Assembly (NCBI GenBank): GCA_013350335.1
Contig: CM023534.1
Span: 14,850,302 to 14,914,301, forward strand
Length of the DNA: 64,000 bases
From: Chimonanthus salicifolius
Taxonomy: Eukaryota > Streptophyta > Magnoliopsida > Laurales > Calycanthaceae
Reading direction: 5' to 3'
The stretch's first letter is position 1; every line of letters starts with the position of its first letter. Below the pieces are notes generated by a model. It was given only the letters and a program-made list of their open reading frames with translations, had not been told where the DNA came from and searched no databases. Of this stretch, positions 25,601 to 34,846 are shown one piece after another. The position numbers and the translations under genes are program-made.

Positions 25601-28600
25601 ATATGAATTTTAATTTTTTTCAAAAAATAGGTTAAAAATGAATTAGCTACCAAACCACAATTCGAAAACTCAAAAATTCAACTCAATTTCAATTTCTCAT
25701 TGAGTTAAGCCAACTCAAAGACATAGATGGTCAAAAAAACTTATAAAAAACCATCGCTTCCTTTTACATCTATCACTTTGGGTAGGTTTTTTCTTTGTTC
25801 TTTTTTCCTTTTCAGCCTTTTATACTTGCATTTTTGTTAGCCCATCCATCTTTACCTTTGAAATGCTTTTCATACACCCTTTAAATTATTAAAAAAGAAG
25901 TCCTTATCCTTAGAAAATCTAGTTTGTTGTGCCTTCATGACTCAAATGCATCGAGTATACTAACTTCACCTTGCCAAGTATTTTGTCTGGCTTGCTGAAT
26001 TGACCAAGTCAGACAAAAAATGTGTTTCCCTTTCAAGTTTTTTCTTGAGTTTACTTTATTATACTATTGAGTCTCTATTGACTTTTCAAAGCATGGTTCA
26101 ACCCATCTTAGGCACCTTTCCATCATTTTCTCATCTATGGGGCTATGTTTAAGGCATCCTTAATGTGCTCATTTCTAATTCCATCCTTTAATACAACCTC
26201 ACTCATCTTCTCCTTAGAATCCATCTCAGTTGCTTGTAGTTTTTCAACTCGTCTTTTCTTTATTGCCAACATTCCTCCCCTGTAAAGCCTACTTGTCTAA
26301 TTACTGTGTAATAGAATTTCCCTTTTAGTATAGCCAGGTCTCTCTTATCATACAAATCCCCACTAGCTTACTTACATTTTGCCCACCCTATATACATCCT
26401 ACTAGTTAGGTCCAAATCACATCCTCCACCTATCTCTACAGTCTTGATTTGTACTAGAACATTATCAATCTTGATTTGTTTCTTCTCAATATTTTCAAGT
26501 CCACTAAAGCTGCATTTCACGTGTTGTCTTTGTTCTCCTAATCTTTGAACAACTTGTCCACAAAGCTCTCCTCCATAGTTGTAATTTACTTTGCAATTAA
26601 CTTCTTGTTTAACTAATTAGCATTGTATTGTTTGCGAATAGCATATACCATGGGATCTCATCTTTTTTTTTTTTTGAGATGGTGACATGACTCCAAACCT
26701 GTTGGTTGTAATAAATAATACTTAGCAATAATGCTACAAGCTCTTGTCACCACGGGATATCATTTTAGATTTCTAACAACCAGAAAATCCCCATCATTAT
26801 ATTATTCTCTAATGAAATTCCCCTTGATTCTAATTAGAGATCTTGAGCCAAGCATAGTTACACTTTCCAACTCCTATCATTTAAAAAATGCTCACCACAA
26901 AGTTCACTAGATCTGATCTTATCTCTAATCACCATTTGTGATCATGGCTGTTCAACGAACGGCATACCAAAAGATTTCCATTTACATCATAAAAGAATGT
27001 AAGTTGCTTGAAAAGATCCCTTTATCCCTTAAAAGGATTGACTAACTTGGCCTCAAGTTCTATCATAATTTTCCAAAGGCAACAATTGGTCAATGTTTCC
27101 AAGTTTTCCCCTCTTAAGAAACATAAAAGATGGCTATTCCTATAACCACAATCATTCATCTAGAGTCATGATGCTTCAAGGACAAAATTTGAAAATTAGC
27201 CACATTGGCAATGAGAGGGCATTCAATAGGGAGGGAAGTCAAAATATAAAAGGATTAATTGATGGAAGAATGAGAACAAAAGTATCAAAAGGTTGTACAG
27301 GAGGTGGAGGAAAAGGAACAGCCAACATAGGGGTATAGTAAATATTAAAGACACATCACCCAGTTATTTAAGGAAACTATAGAAAGCATCAGTAAGTTAA
27401 AAACAGTGCATCCATTGGACTTGCAAATTAAGTATCAGCAAAGTTCTTTTGGGTTTTTATGATCCAATCTCACGTGGAGCCTACTCAAGTTTGGTTATAT
27501 AGGTGAATTTTCAAGTATGGAGCAAGCCATGGGTCCCATATTTGGTGTATTTGTTACATGTGGTTCGTACTTCCTACATGTGTGGGTTACTATAAATCAT
27601 ACTTACTATGAACCTTTAACGTGAGAACGTTTAGTGGAGAGAGTGGGAAGAAAGATAGATGCCCTTGAATGAGCTCCTCTTGCTGTAAAAAGGAAGTGAA
27701 AAGGCCCTTCAAAGAGTTGCAGGGGAGGTGAAATCCCAAAATTATGATGTTAGCATGAGCATGACAAGTGATTCACAATCAACCCCCAAAAGCCAAAGAT
27801 CCCAACTCTACAAAACATACATAAGTAATACATGGAAAATTTAGTGTACTACAAACATCAAAACAGAATTATATCCTAGGGTAATAATGTATGTATACAA
27901 AACTCACTCCTGAGAAATCCTAAAACTTGTTATCATAGAAACACATTTGCAACAAGGACGAGCATCAATTATCTCCCTAAACCAACTGAACCGCCCCACC
28001 AACAGTATAATTAAAAGAACTAACAGGAAATGAGAAGCATCCACAAGGTCAAAGAAACACATTTGGAATTACAGCTCAATACCTAAAAGCTACTAGAATT
28101 CAAAGGGTACAGGTGGTGGGGACTAGAAGGAGGAAACCTTTAAACTCTAAAGACTTGGATCATTTGGCATAAAAAAGGATATGGTAGTGTGGAATGACAA
28201 AGAGTGTGGTTTTTGATAGGACATAATGGAAATACAAAACTTAAAAGTGGCCCCAACCCAGATAGATGGGAAAGTGGCTATTGATGACTATGATGAAGAG
28301 TCTAAAAGCAACATGAATTTGCATAAGAAATTTCCAACTTTTGAAGAAATTCACTTCACCACAACAGCTCAAACTGAAGAAATCCAAGTGCTAATCACTT
28401 GGAGTTACAGATAAATGGATTATATACACGCATCAATGGAATATCAAATTTTCAAAACAGACAAGAAGAAAACTGGATAATAAAGAATAAACGCCTAATC
28501 TAGTCCACATCCACGATATATAAGCAAGGACCCATTTGCAACTGAAGGCAATATATACGAATTCAATCCGTTCAAGGATAAAAGGATGCGTAAAAAGGCA

Positions 28601-29040
28601 AATATTTTGCAGGAAATCAAATAATAACTGCGATAACAGGTGCAATGAATACAAGAGATAGCAATGAAAAAAGCCCATTTGCAATTGCAGAAAAGACAAA
28701 CGAATCTATGAGAAAATCGATAAATTGAAAAGGAAATTTCACAAACTGAGCTAGAGAAAGGGGGAAAAGAGAGACCTGATATGATAATCCGAGTAGCGAC
28801 GAACGGCTTTGAATCCCCACGAAGATTGTAAGAAGGGCACAGGCAATTACAAAGGTTCTCGTGACAGGAGCATTGCCTGTGATATACAAGAAAAAAAAAA
28901 TGGAAGTTTTCATCGAAAATTCAGGAAAACAAACATCAACCATACGTAGAAAAGAATGATTTTTTCTGGTTTTGCCCTCTTTTGGGGTCAGATACGAGAG
29001 AGATGAAGGACGTACTGAAACCAGATGGACCGCCGTTCAT
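1864..29040 (-). CDS. UBAC2: UBAC2-like rhomboid-fold ER membrane protein with C-terminal UBA domain
   Basis: Eight coding exons join in frame into 298 residues: 29040-29016, 28876-28776, 19207-19067, 18184-18118, 5520-5366, 4903-4802, 2617-2492 and 2043-1864 (stop TAG). All introns are GT-AG. The protein starts [15 protein letters not shown], as in plant UBAC2A/UBAC2B, and then has several hydrophobic segments (about residues 12-35, 55-85, 90-115, 120-150 and 160-185). The UBA domain at about 254-292 carries the MGF loop at 265-267. Residues LASGPYGL in exon 5 occupy the region where active rhomboids have GxSG, so it is probably a pseudoprotease. In Arabidopsis the family is reported as ER-resident, ubiquitin-binding, and linked to callose synthase traffic and selective autophagy. 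The length matches the family (about 290). The start follows a TC-rich leader on the minus strand. Oddities are introns 2 (9.6 kb) and 4 (12.6 kb), both filled with transposons. All exons look intact, so it is probably functional. Confidence 0.92.
2457..2480. repeat. GAT/GAC triplet microsatellite
   Basis: A short imperfect array of GAT and GAC triplets lies in intron 7 of the UBAC2-like gene, starting about 12 bases inside the intron from the exon 7 donor at 2491. Confidence 0.7.
3361..3651. repeat. Tandem duplication, 145 bp period
   Basis: Two adjacent copies, 3361-3505 and about 3506-3651, both begin ACCAAAACAAATAAATTTTG and both end near a CTCATCTCTCATGAGTCATA-like stretch. They differ by scattered substitutions and small indels. 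The duplication lies inside intron 6 of the UBAC2-like gene and no coding content is seen. Confidence 0.85.
4153..4270. repeat. Tandem duplication, 60 bp period
   Basis: Two units begin AAACAATC at 4153 and 4213 and share CCAAGTGCCAAT and GGACCATGGAT blocks. They lie in intron 6 of the UBAC2-like gene. The rest of that intron (2618-4801) contains the 145 bp duplication and a CT/AC microsatellite, and nothing else that could be identified. Confidence 0.8.
4625..4750. repeat. CT and GC/AC microsatellites
   Basis: A CT run at about 4625-4640 is followed by a GC run that passes into an AC run at about 4728-4749. Both are in intron 6, about 50 bases from the exon 6 donor. Confidence 0.75.
6300..7300 (-). 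mobile_element. Probable decayed LTR retrotransposon piece
   Basis: On the minus strand there is a TATATATA-type box (about 7155-7164). It is followed by a CT-rich leader and a sequence resembling the methionine-tRNA primer site (reverse complement around 7028-7042, TGTTATCAG against the usual TGGTATCAG). Further in, the stretch is less AT-rich and has three short tandem units around AGTAACTCCAGTGATGAA (6941-6985). No gag or pol motif was recognised and no second LTR was found. It lies in intron 4 of the UBAC2-like gene. The assignment is tentative. Confidence 0.35.
7615..7652. repeat. GA microsatellite
   Basis: An almost pure GA dinucleotide run of nearly 40 bases in intron 4 of the UBAC2-like gene. 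Confidence 0.9.
9874..10431 (-). CDS. Proline-rich open frame inside the LTR retrotransposon
   Basis: This 185-codon frame has runs of proline (coded by the GGT/GGC-rich plus strand at 10200-10265) and no recognisable enzyme motif. It lies directly downstream, in element orientation, of an 81-codon frame at 10696-10451 (starting [10 protein letters not shown], with a coiled-coil-like middle) that resembles the pre-gag region of Ty3-type elements. Together they probably represent a relic gag or gag-leader region left after pol was deleted. It is not a host gene. Whether it is translated is unknown. Confidence 0.4.
   Translation of the reverse strand: MLTPPESPSEFVPTLESDLEFMPTSAEVATSQTLHVLEKEQVVLPAPQVMRTPSLEPPPPPPIPTPSPPPPPPPPITQPSPLPKSVPITDTENSYMVIHLLYCSPPILSVVPRPTDPQDRLLTLVPYDDPFAINLVHPCLSPFAVPWLHHPTEGELSSSMCCKLCNYKLRHSRLRPWSSYLFGAL
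10819..10870. repeat. 26 bp tandem duplication
   Basis: Two perfect or near-perfect 26-base units beginning GGGATTAGATGGGTAGTATG lie side by side within the interior of the LTR element. Confidence 0.8.
12596..13723 (-). mobile_element. Solo LTR, older copy of the 20112-21004 family
   Basis: It begins TGATACAGGACAGG and ends ATGCTCCGCATAA. Both ends align with the LTR at 20112-21004, as does the GATAGGGTAACCCTAAATGC block and the AAAATAATGCA block. The middle is diverged. The flanks GTGGG and GTGAC may be a decayed 5-base target duplication. It splits the endonuclease region of the LINE relic. Orientation is inferred from the sister copy, which has a TATA-like box on the minus strand. Confidence 0.7.
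14590..14735 (+). mobile_element. 5'-truncated LINE 3' tail
   Basis: A T-rich stretch ends TTGATTAATGAAGTTCATTTTC followed by an A-run, which is the usual 3' end of plant L1 LINEs. It interrupts the older LINE between an acidic EEE-coding stretch and KFFHR. No target duplication was found. Confidence 0.5.
14844..15529. mobile_element. Probable TIR element (hAT-like, non-autonomous)
   Basis: The left end GGCTTGTTCAAGGGCT is roughly inverted at the right end (reverse complement GGGTTTGTTCATGAGCTC). The flanks GGGTAGTA and AAGCAGTA may be a worn 8-base target duplication. LINE coding sequence resumes directly outside both ends (KEA, then a frame with RFFIDIF). The interior has no open frame of note and repeats GGGCT/AGCCC motifs. 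Confidence 0.5.
16333..16354. repeat. GAT triplet microsatellite
   Basis: A short run of GAT repeats interrupts the LINE reverse-transcriptase relic. Confidence 0.7.
17270..17700 (-). mobile_element. LINE 3' end relic (antisense to the other LINE)
   Basis: On the minus strand the translation contains [14 protein letters not shown], the C-terminal motif of plant L1 ORF2, followed by [15 protein letters not shown] 3' tail ends TTAATATATTCACCATTTC and then an A-rich end near 17280. An inserted C-rich run (17380-17430) lies within it. It is 5' truncated and frame-broken, and lies in intron 4 in the same direction as the host gene. Confidence 0.65.
17995..18110 (+). mobile_element. tRNA-derived SINE
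   Basis: It has an RNA polymerase III box A (TAGTTCAGTTGG, 18006-18017) and box B (GGTTCAACTCC, 18050-18060) at tRNA-like spacing. It is not a tRNA because no cloverleaf ends are present. It lies within about 60 bases of the exon 4 donor of the UBAC2-like gene, inside intron 4 and antisense to the host gene. Confidence 0.6.
19750..21800 (-). mobile_element. LINE relic (zf-RVT and RNase H), split by a solo LTR
   Basis: On the minus strand 21800-21010 reads in broken frames as the C-terminal part of a plant L1-like ORF2. A zinc-finger-like RVT stretch (ETMDCLS, then SFSASVWMF) comes first. An RNase H-type stretch follows ([12 protein letters not shown], then [10 protein letters not shown], then [11 protein letters not shown]), near 21480-21020. 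The stretch 20111-19750, on the other side of the inserted LTR, probably continues it and contains one 111-codon frame. Many stops show that it is dead. It lies in intron 2 of the UBAC2-like gene. Confidence 0.65.
20112..21004 (-). mobile_element. Solo LTR with perfect target duplication
   Basis: It begins TGATGCAGGGCAAAGG and ends ATGCTCCGCATCA, with CAATG immediately outside both ends (20107-20111 and 21005-21009). No internal region or second LTR is attached, so it is the product of LTR-LTR recombination. A minus-strand TATATATAAG box lies near 20835-20845, which gives the orientation. It is the same family as 12596-13723 and resembles the LTRs of the 9428-12111 element in its TGATG...GCATCA ends. 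Confidence 0.88.
22047..24927 (+). mobile_element. Long (2.9 kb) solo LTR with palindrome array
   Basis: The termini are TGTAACAC and GCGTTACA, so the ends form a TGTAAC/GTTACA inverted pair typical of Ty3-type LTRs. No primer site follows the right end and no partner LTR is present. The first five flanking bases on each side (TCAGC and CGGGC) do not match, so the target duplication is lost or the boundary is slightly off. The flanks on both sides are rich in GGGCT/AGCCC, which suggests insertion into a GGGCT-type TIR element. It carries six palindromic repeats plus one half-copy at 22956-23832. No gene was found inside. Confidence 0.7.
22956..23832. repeat. Array of GGTTCGGCCAT palindromes
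   Basis: The unit is CCATGGGTTCGGCCAT, a short loop, then ATGGCCGAACCCCATGG, able to form a stem of about 12-17 pairs. Full or nearly full copies are near 22956-22992, 23158-23193, 23275-23311, 23410-23448, 23630-23653 (worn) and 23790-23830. A left-arm-only copy is near 23037-23056. Spacers of roughly 80-220 bases differ in sequence. Confidence 0.85.
25380..25605. repeat. CT-rich microsatellite blocks
   Basis: Several CT dinucleotide runs (about 25410-25425, 25525-25545 and 25590-25600) are separated by diverged TCATCGACGGTCGA-like repeats. The remaining intron 2 sequence from about 25600 to 28775 holds no gene or element that could be identified. Confidence 0.6.
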
Positions 29041-29130
29041 CTTTGAGACGAATGAATCGAGAGATGGAGAGAGGAAGAGTCTCCGAAGAAGAAATAATGC
29101 AATGCCCACCTGCCCACTACCCGCCGAAGA
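29041..29130 (-). promoter_or_regulatory. Probable 5' leader of the UBAC2-like gene
   Basis: Read on the minus strand, the 60-70 bases before the start codon at 29040 are rich in CTC and TTC blocks, which is common in plant 5' leaders. No stop-free upstream extension or upstream ATG was needed to choose the start. The transcription start itself cannot be seen. Confidence 0.45.
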
Positions 29131-30769
29131 TGTTGAAGACCGGTGAATGAGAAATTCCCAAAAACGATGCTTGACCCATTGGCAGTTCTGTGTACGGGCC
29201 CGTCACAGCTTATACTTTTTTATTTGTTTTTCTTTAATTAATTTATACCTCATTGGCTTATTCATTTATTATGTACGAATAATCTCATTTTTATCATTTT
29301 GAATGCAGTCAGATAATGCTCAAAATCTATTTTTAGAATAATCAAGTGAAGTTAAAATAATTAAAAAATTAGATATAATCACTCTTAATAAGAAATGTTA
29401 ACAATGCGATGATACATTTCTTAAGAAGAGTTGTTTTAACATGTAGTAATCCAATTCACATTTAATGCTATTTCTGAGAAATTGGTAAGTTGACACGTGT
29501 GAAGTGACACCTGGGGCTGTATGTGGGCCTAGACTTTGCAAACTTAAGCCCCAAAACTTGGTTTTGCGTTACCAAAGTAAAAAGGGATTTAGGGGAAGTA
29601 AAAATAGTGCAGGCGTCAGTCCGACTGATGAGACCCAGCGGTCCGACAGATGGCGTCGATCCAACCTTCTAAGAGCTGAAAATTTGCCAGTAAAATTCAG
29701 TCTCTGTCGATCCAACTAATAGGAATTGTCGGTCCGATGGATAGAAATTGTCACTGCAAACGACAGTGGACTTCAGTCGAACTTTCTAAGAACTAGAAAC
29801 CTAACCGTATTTTCTAGATTATTTCGGTCTGACCGACATCGTGGGGCTGGGTTAGTATTTAAAGCCCCATTTTGTGCCCAAAAGACACCATGGTTCATTT
29901 CAGCCTCTTTTCTCTGAGAGAAAGCCCATCCTTCCCATTTCCCTTCCCCTTTCTTGTTCTTTGCATGTAGAAGGATTGAATCCCCGCCTTAGCAAGCATT
30001 TCCCTCTTGGTTTTCAAGCTAGAGCATCCTCCCATTTCGTGGGTTTTTCTAATTGAGATACTTTTTCCCCCACTTTTAATACAAAACTCTCTTTAAGCTA
30101 CTGTTTTACTTGATTTGGACGAAATAGGTTGTTTATGAGAAGGAGGCCATCTTCTTTTTGGGGAGAAAATAGGACTTGCATGGAGGTTCTTTCTCCAAAA
30201 TAAATGTCACCTTGGGTTAGGAAAATTGGGGTTTGGTTTTGAGGTGGGGCTTAATTATTGAAATGGAGTCTTGTTTAACTTCATCTCTGGTGTAGGCTCG
30301 GGGTTGAGACAAACCTAAGACCTAAAGTTCTTGTTTGAATGAAGCATGGCCTTCCAAAGTAAAGCTCAACCTAGGAATGGGGCTATGGAAGTGTCAAAGA
30401 TTGGGATTTCATTCTCAAATGTAATGTGGAGACTAATTTGACCACGAGTTGAAAACATGGGCCCTAGGAAAATTGGAGTTCTCACTCCAATTGTAAACTT
30501 GAGTTCAATTACTCAAGACTTGAGTATAGAAACCTAGTGAAGAAATTGGGGCTTTTGCTCTAGAATGGAAATTGAGACCCTTTATGTGAAATCTAAGACC
30601 GTTTACTGAAATTGAGAAGCTTATGTATGCTTTTGGATGTTTTCTTTGATGAACAACACCTAGCCCATCCAACATGGATAACTGTCGATCCGTGGGAGTA
30701 ACCAACTCACCCCGCAGTTACTAGGTAAGGGATTCTCCACACGTGTATAGTTTGAAATTGTGTAGCATG

Positions 30770-30997
30770 CAGGGGTAAAAAAAGGCTCGAGATATCTTAT
30801 ATCGGCCGCACGGGTGAGATCTCAGCCGATATGTTCGAGATCTCGCCGATATCGGCTGATACGGCTGAGATTTGTAAAAAAAAAGAGAGAGAAAAAGAAT
30901 ATCGATCGATTTCAGCTAGATATCGGCTGAAAAATGGTGGACCCGAGATCTCGGCGTCTCGGCCAAGATCTCTGGTCTACCCTTTTTTGGACCCCTG
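30770..30997. mobile_element. hAT-type MITE, GATATCGG family
   Basis: The ends are CAGGGGT...ACCCCTG, with an adjoining inverted AAAAAAGG/CCTTTTTT stretch. A perfect 8-base target duplication GTAGCATG is at 30762-30769 and 30998-31005. The 228-base interior repeats GATATCGGC and GAGATCTCG motifs and cannot code for a transposase. Confidence 0.9.
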
Positions 30998-31003
30998 GTA
31001 GCA

Positions 31004-31814
31004 TGTAATGCCCCTGTCCACCTGGGCATGCAAAGAGGTGGGGGTGGATTTAAGAGGGGAGAGCCCTTCTCCCAGGTAAGAGGCCTTTTGGGCCTGGAAG
31101 TGAGCCGGACCCAAATGCAAAACCGTGTGATTCAGGTGCACCTAAAGCCAACAATATCTTGCTGGGGTAGCCGGGTTGTCACAAATGGTATCAGAAAAGG
31201 TTTAACTCTCTGCCTTTGTGTTGTGGCCGAGTCGAGGACGGCTCTAGGATTAAGAGGGGTGCCTTGTAACAACCTTGCCCACCTCGGCATGTGGGAAAGA
31301 GTCCCACATTGCCTACGAAGGTCATTTTGTGAGTGGATTTAAGAGGGGAGAGCCCCTCTCCCAAATAAGAGGCCTTTTAGGCATGGAAATGAGTCGGGCG
31401 CAAATGCAAAGCAGTGTAGGTCAGGTGGGCCCAAAGAGGACAATACTTTGTTGAGGGAGTCGGGTCATTGCAAATGGTATCAGAGTTGGTTCAACCGTCT
31501 ACTTGTGTGGGCCACCTGTGTTGTAGCCAAGCCGAGGATAACTCTAGGCTAAGTAGGGTGGATTGTTACACCCATGCCCAAATGACCAGGACCAACAGCT
31601 GTTGGAGAGTGCACAGAGAGAGCTGGGTGTGTTGAGGGTATGGGGTCCAACATCGCCCAACAACTTGAAAATTGAGGGGTTATAAGAGGGAGCACCCCTC
31701 AACCTAGCACAATGCGTTTTGGGCTTAGAAGTGAGCCGAGCCCAATGCAAAGCCGTGTGGATCTTTTTGGGCCCAAAGCTGACATTATTGCGTTGGGTCG
31801 GGGCGGGTGTTACA
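31004..31814 (+). mobile_element. TRIM element in tandem form: three LTRs, two internal units
   Basis: Three related LTRs lie at 31004-31183 (TGTAATGCC...GTCACA), 31265-31472 (TGTAACAAC...CATTGCA) and 31564-31814 (TGTTACACC...GTTACA). The first two are each followed by AATGGTATCAGA, the methionine-tRNA primer site (31184-31195 and 31473-31484). Internal units are only about 80-90 bases and code for nothing. The flanks TAGCA (30999-31003) and TAACA (31815-31819) may be the target duplication. All three LTRs share a GGCATGGAAATGAG-like block and an AAGAGG/GGAGAGCC block. Confidence 0.8.
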
Positions 31815-32149
31815 TAACATGTGCTAGATTGAATTCTATGTTTGAATATGATTATTTTGTGTTGTGTGTGGTGTGAATCCCATGTGGGAATGTAGTAAAA
31901 TGACGAATGTGTGATGATGTGTGACAAGTAGCATATACGGAGGGATTATGCTATTATGGTATTGTTGTAGTATATGGAGAATGAAATGAAATGTGGTATG
32001 AATAGTTATCATGATGTTGTCTTAGTGTGTGGAGAATGAAACGAAAGGTTGATTCAGTCATGTTTGTTTGTGTTGATCATGCAATGACAATGACACATCT
32101 ATGTGAAATGTGATTATGCTTGAGCATTGATTCATGGTGTGCAGTAGTC

Positions 32150-34846
32150 GTCTAAACAGTAGTCGCCTAAAGCTAGTGGCAAGAAGAGGTCCCAGCCTCA
32201 ACTCATAATCATGCTCACCCTATTGCGACCCAAAACAAACTCATACTTCCATCAGAATTTCAAACCCGAGACTGTTAGCGGTTGACTCCACACGCATAGT
32301 CCTAGGGGAAAACGAGCCTAAGCTCTGATACTAAGTTGTCACGCCCTGACCCAAAACATAGACACGTGACGCGGAATAATTTTACTTTTTCAAATATCAC
32401 ACGTTTATTTACAATTTAATTATCGAGATCATAAATGAACTCAAATATCATTAATATCTCAAAGGGGATATAAATTCTTTACCATAAATATTATCAAACA
32501 TTCCAAAATTTATTACAACCAAATCCACGATGAATAAAATGGTATAAAAAACATCACCAACTCAAATAAAATAAATAAAGCAATTAACTCAATATGTATG
32601 CATGCTACACACTCACGCACCCATATAATAATAATGTATGGAATGGAGTATAAATAAGGTTATGCTATCATGTCATGTTATCAGTCTCATCAATATAAAC
32701 ACAATGTCCACCCATGTACACTAATCTCATCAACGCGAACACAATGTCCACCCAAAGATACTTCTATGAAACGGGCTGTCAAAACATCATGATCCCTTGA
32801 GGGACATATGCCATGACTTACAAAGTGGGAGATCTCAATACAATATAGATAATCTACCTCATCCCCGTGTTCCTTCTGTCCTATGCCAAGGTGATCTAAA
32901 AATTGCGCCTTATCATACTGACATATCATCCAACAAGGGTGTAATGGCAAACTCTGCATACAAATATGGGCTCCTTACCAAGTTGACTCGTCATCTAAAG
33001 ATGCGCAATGTCTAACTCTGCTTCCAATCAGTCACGTCTTATTAAGCTAGTACCACCGTCATGGAGTGTCCACGTATCTAGCCCTGCGCATAAACATGAA
33101 TGCCTTACCAAGTTGACCCCATTATCCAATTAGTAAATTGTACCCAACCCTACGTCCAACAAGTCTTACTAAGTCAGTATCGCCCACATAGGCTTACAGG
33201 TATTTGACCTTGCACAATGCGTCTTACTAAGATAGTACTTGCCCACACAGGCTCACAAGTATCTGACCCTGCACAAACTATACACCAAGTATACAAAATA
33301 GTCGTGAGAACGACTTATAGCGCAAAGCATGCGAGGGGCTATACTTCTCAACGACAACCACAAATAGGACCAAGTCCCATAATCGACGCCACCGTTCCAA
33401 TAGAGTACCTTGAACTAAAACTATCATCCTGTCACACCAATCTCTTCTAGGAAATGGAGATTACTACTAGTGGGGCCCAAACTAGAGAAATGTACATCTT
33501 CAAGTCCTATATACTCTTTGGGATCTAATCTCCAACACTAGTATTCTCAATCTCACCATGCCCATAAATACAATATCCCATATTCACATCCAAGATAACC
33601 TCCTAGGTATACATCAGTGAGTAATACCAAAGAGAAACATATTCATAATAAATGGGCTACATATATGTTATAATCACATAATGACCATAATTTCACAATG
33701 ATAAGCAGCATAGCACATTCCATTACGTTTCATACTTCAACATAATTATTACATTGGGTTATTTTAGGGACATGGACTAGACACCAACCTTAAGATACAC
33801 ACATCGAGTTTATTTACACATATTCTTAGTCCTTGCAATTCATGCAACTCTTCTCATGGTGATTTATCACTTTAAGTTCAAATCACTCCTTTTTTCACAA
33901 CATAAACCCAAATAAATACATCAACAAATCATCTCAGCCCTTCACAAGGGTCTCGAACAAATATCACAATTCTCTATCATCATAAAAGATAATAGGCATG
34001 CTGCAAATCACATAATAGGGAATCTATAACATCTCATGCATAACATAGGGTACATCCATCATATTTATTATGCATTAAACACATCAATAACACATTACAT
34101 TCCCTAAATCACTGAAATAACATAAATGCATTCATATAATATGTGTGTAACAATCCTCACCTTAAAATCACGATGTCTCGGGTTGATCTTCAAGTTGTAC
34201 CTCAACAGGTTCGGGGTTCAAAGACTCTAATCATGCCATAAGAACGTAATATACCATTATTAGTTCATGGATTAGGCCTAAGCCAGTTTAGAAGCAAAAC
34301 CCCAAAATCTAGATCCAAGATTTACCCCTAATTCAGATTAATCCTTTAATCCAAAGGTAATCCCCAAATCTCCTCCCATGAATCATCTCCAAAAATTAGC
34401 ATATACCCTTTTTTCCAATTTACTTCCCTTCCCATGGGTTCAAAACTCAATTTCAATTCAGATTTATACCCAGACAAGGTTATATAACAAAAATCCGCAA
34501 TTACTTCCATGGATTCCTCTTCAAATAAGGCCTAAAAGCAATCACATACTCCATTCTCAAAACATCCCATTAAGATCTCATCAAATAAGAAGAGAAGGAT
34601 CATAGATCTTACCTTTAAAGGAGAAAGAACCATGCAAAAGGGTGCTCCAAGTGTAGGAAATCTGAATCCAAAGCCTTTAGTAGGTGAAAATCAATAGAAG
34701 GAAGGTAGAGGAAGTAAGGGTTTGCTGTTAGGGAAGAAGGGTTGGCTGTTTGGAAGATGAATGAGGTGAAATAAGCCTAATTTCGTGCAAACACGGACTT
34801 ATGTATGGACTTAATAGTTTAATTTTTTTTGGGTCGGGCCATTACA
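32150..34846 (-). mobile_element. Truncated LTR retrotransposon: 5' LTR plus primer site
   Basis: The LTR at 34846-32337 reads on the minus strand TGTAATGGCCCGACCC...GGGCGTGACA, about 2.5 kb. Directly after it the minus strand reads ACTTAGTATCAGAGCTTAGG, the methionine-tRNA primer site, so this is the 5' LTR. About 180 bases of internal leader remain before the element is lost near 32150. No gag or pol remains. The LTR interior has degenerate subrepeats (GTCTTACTAAG-type blocks at 33030-33240). Confidence 0.72.
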
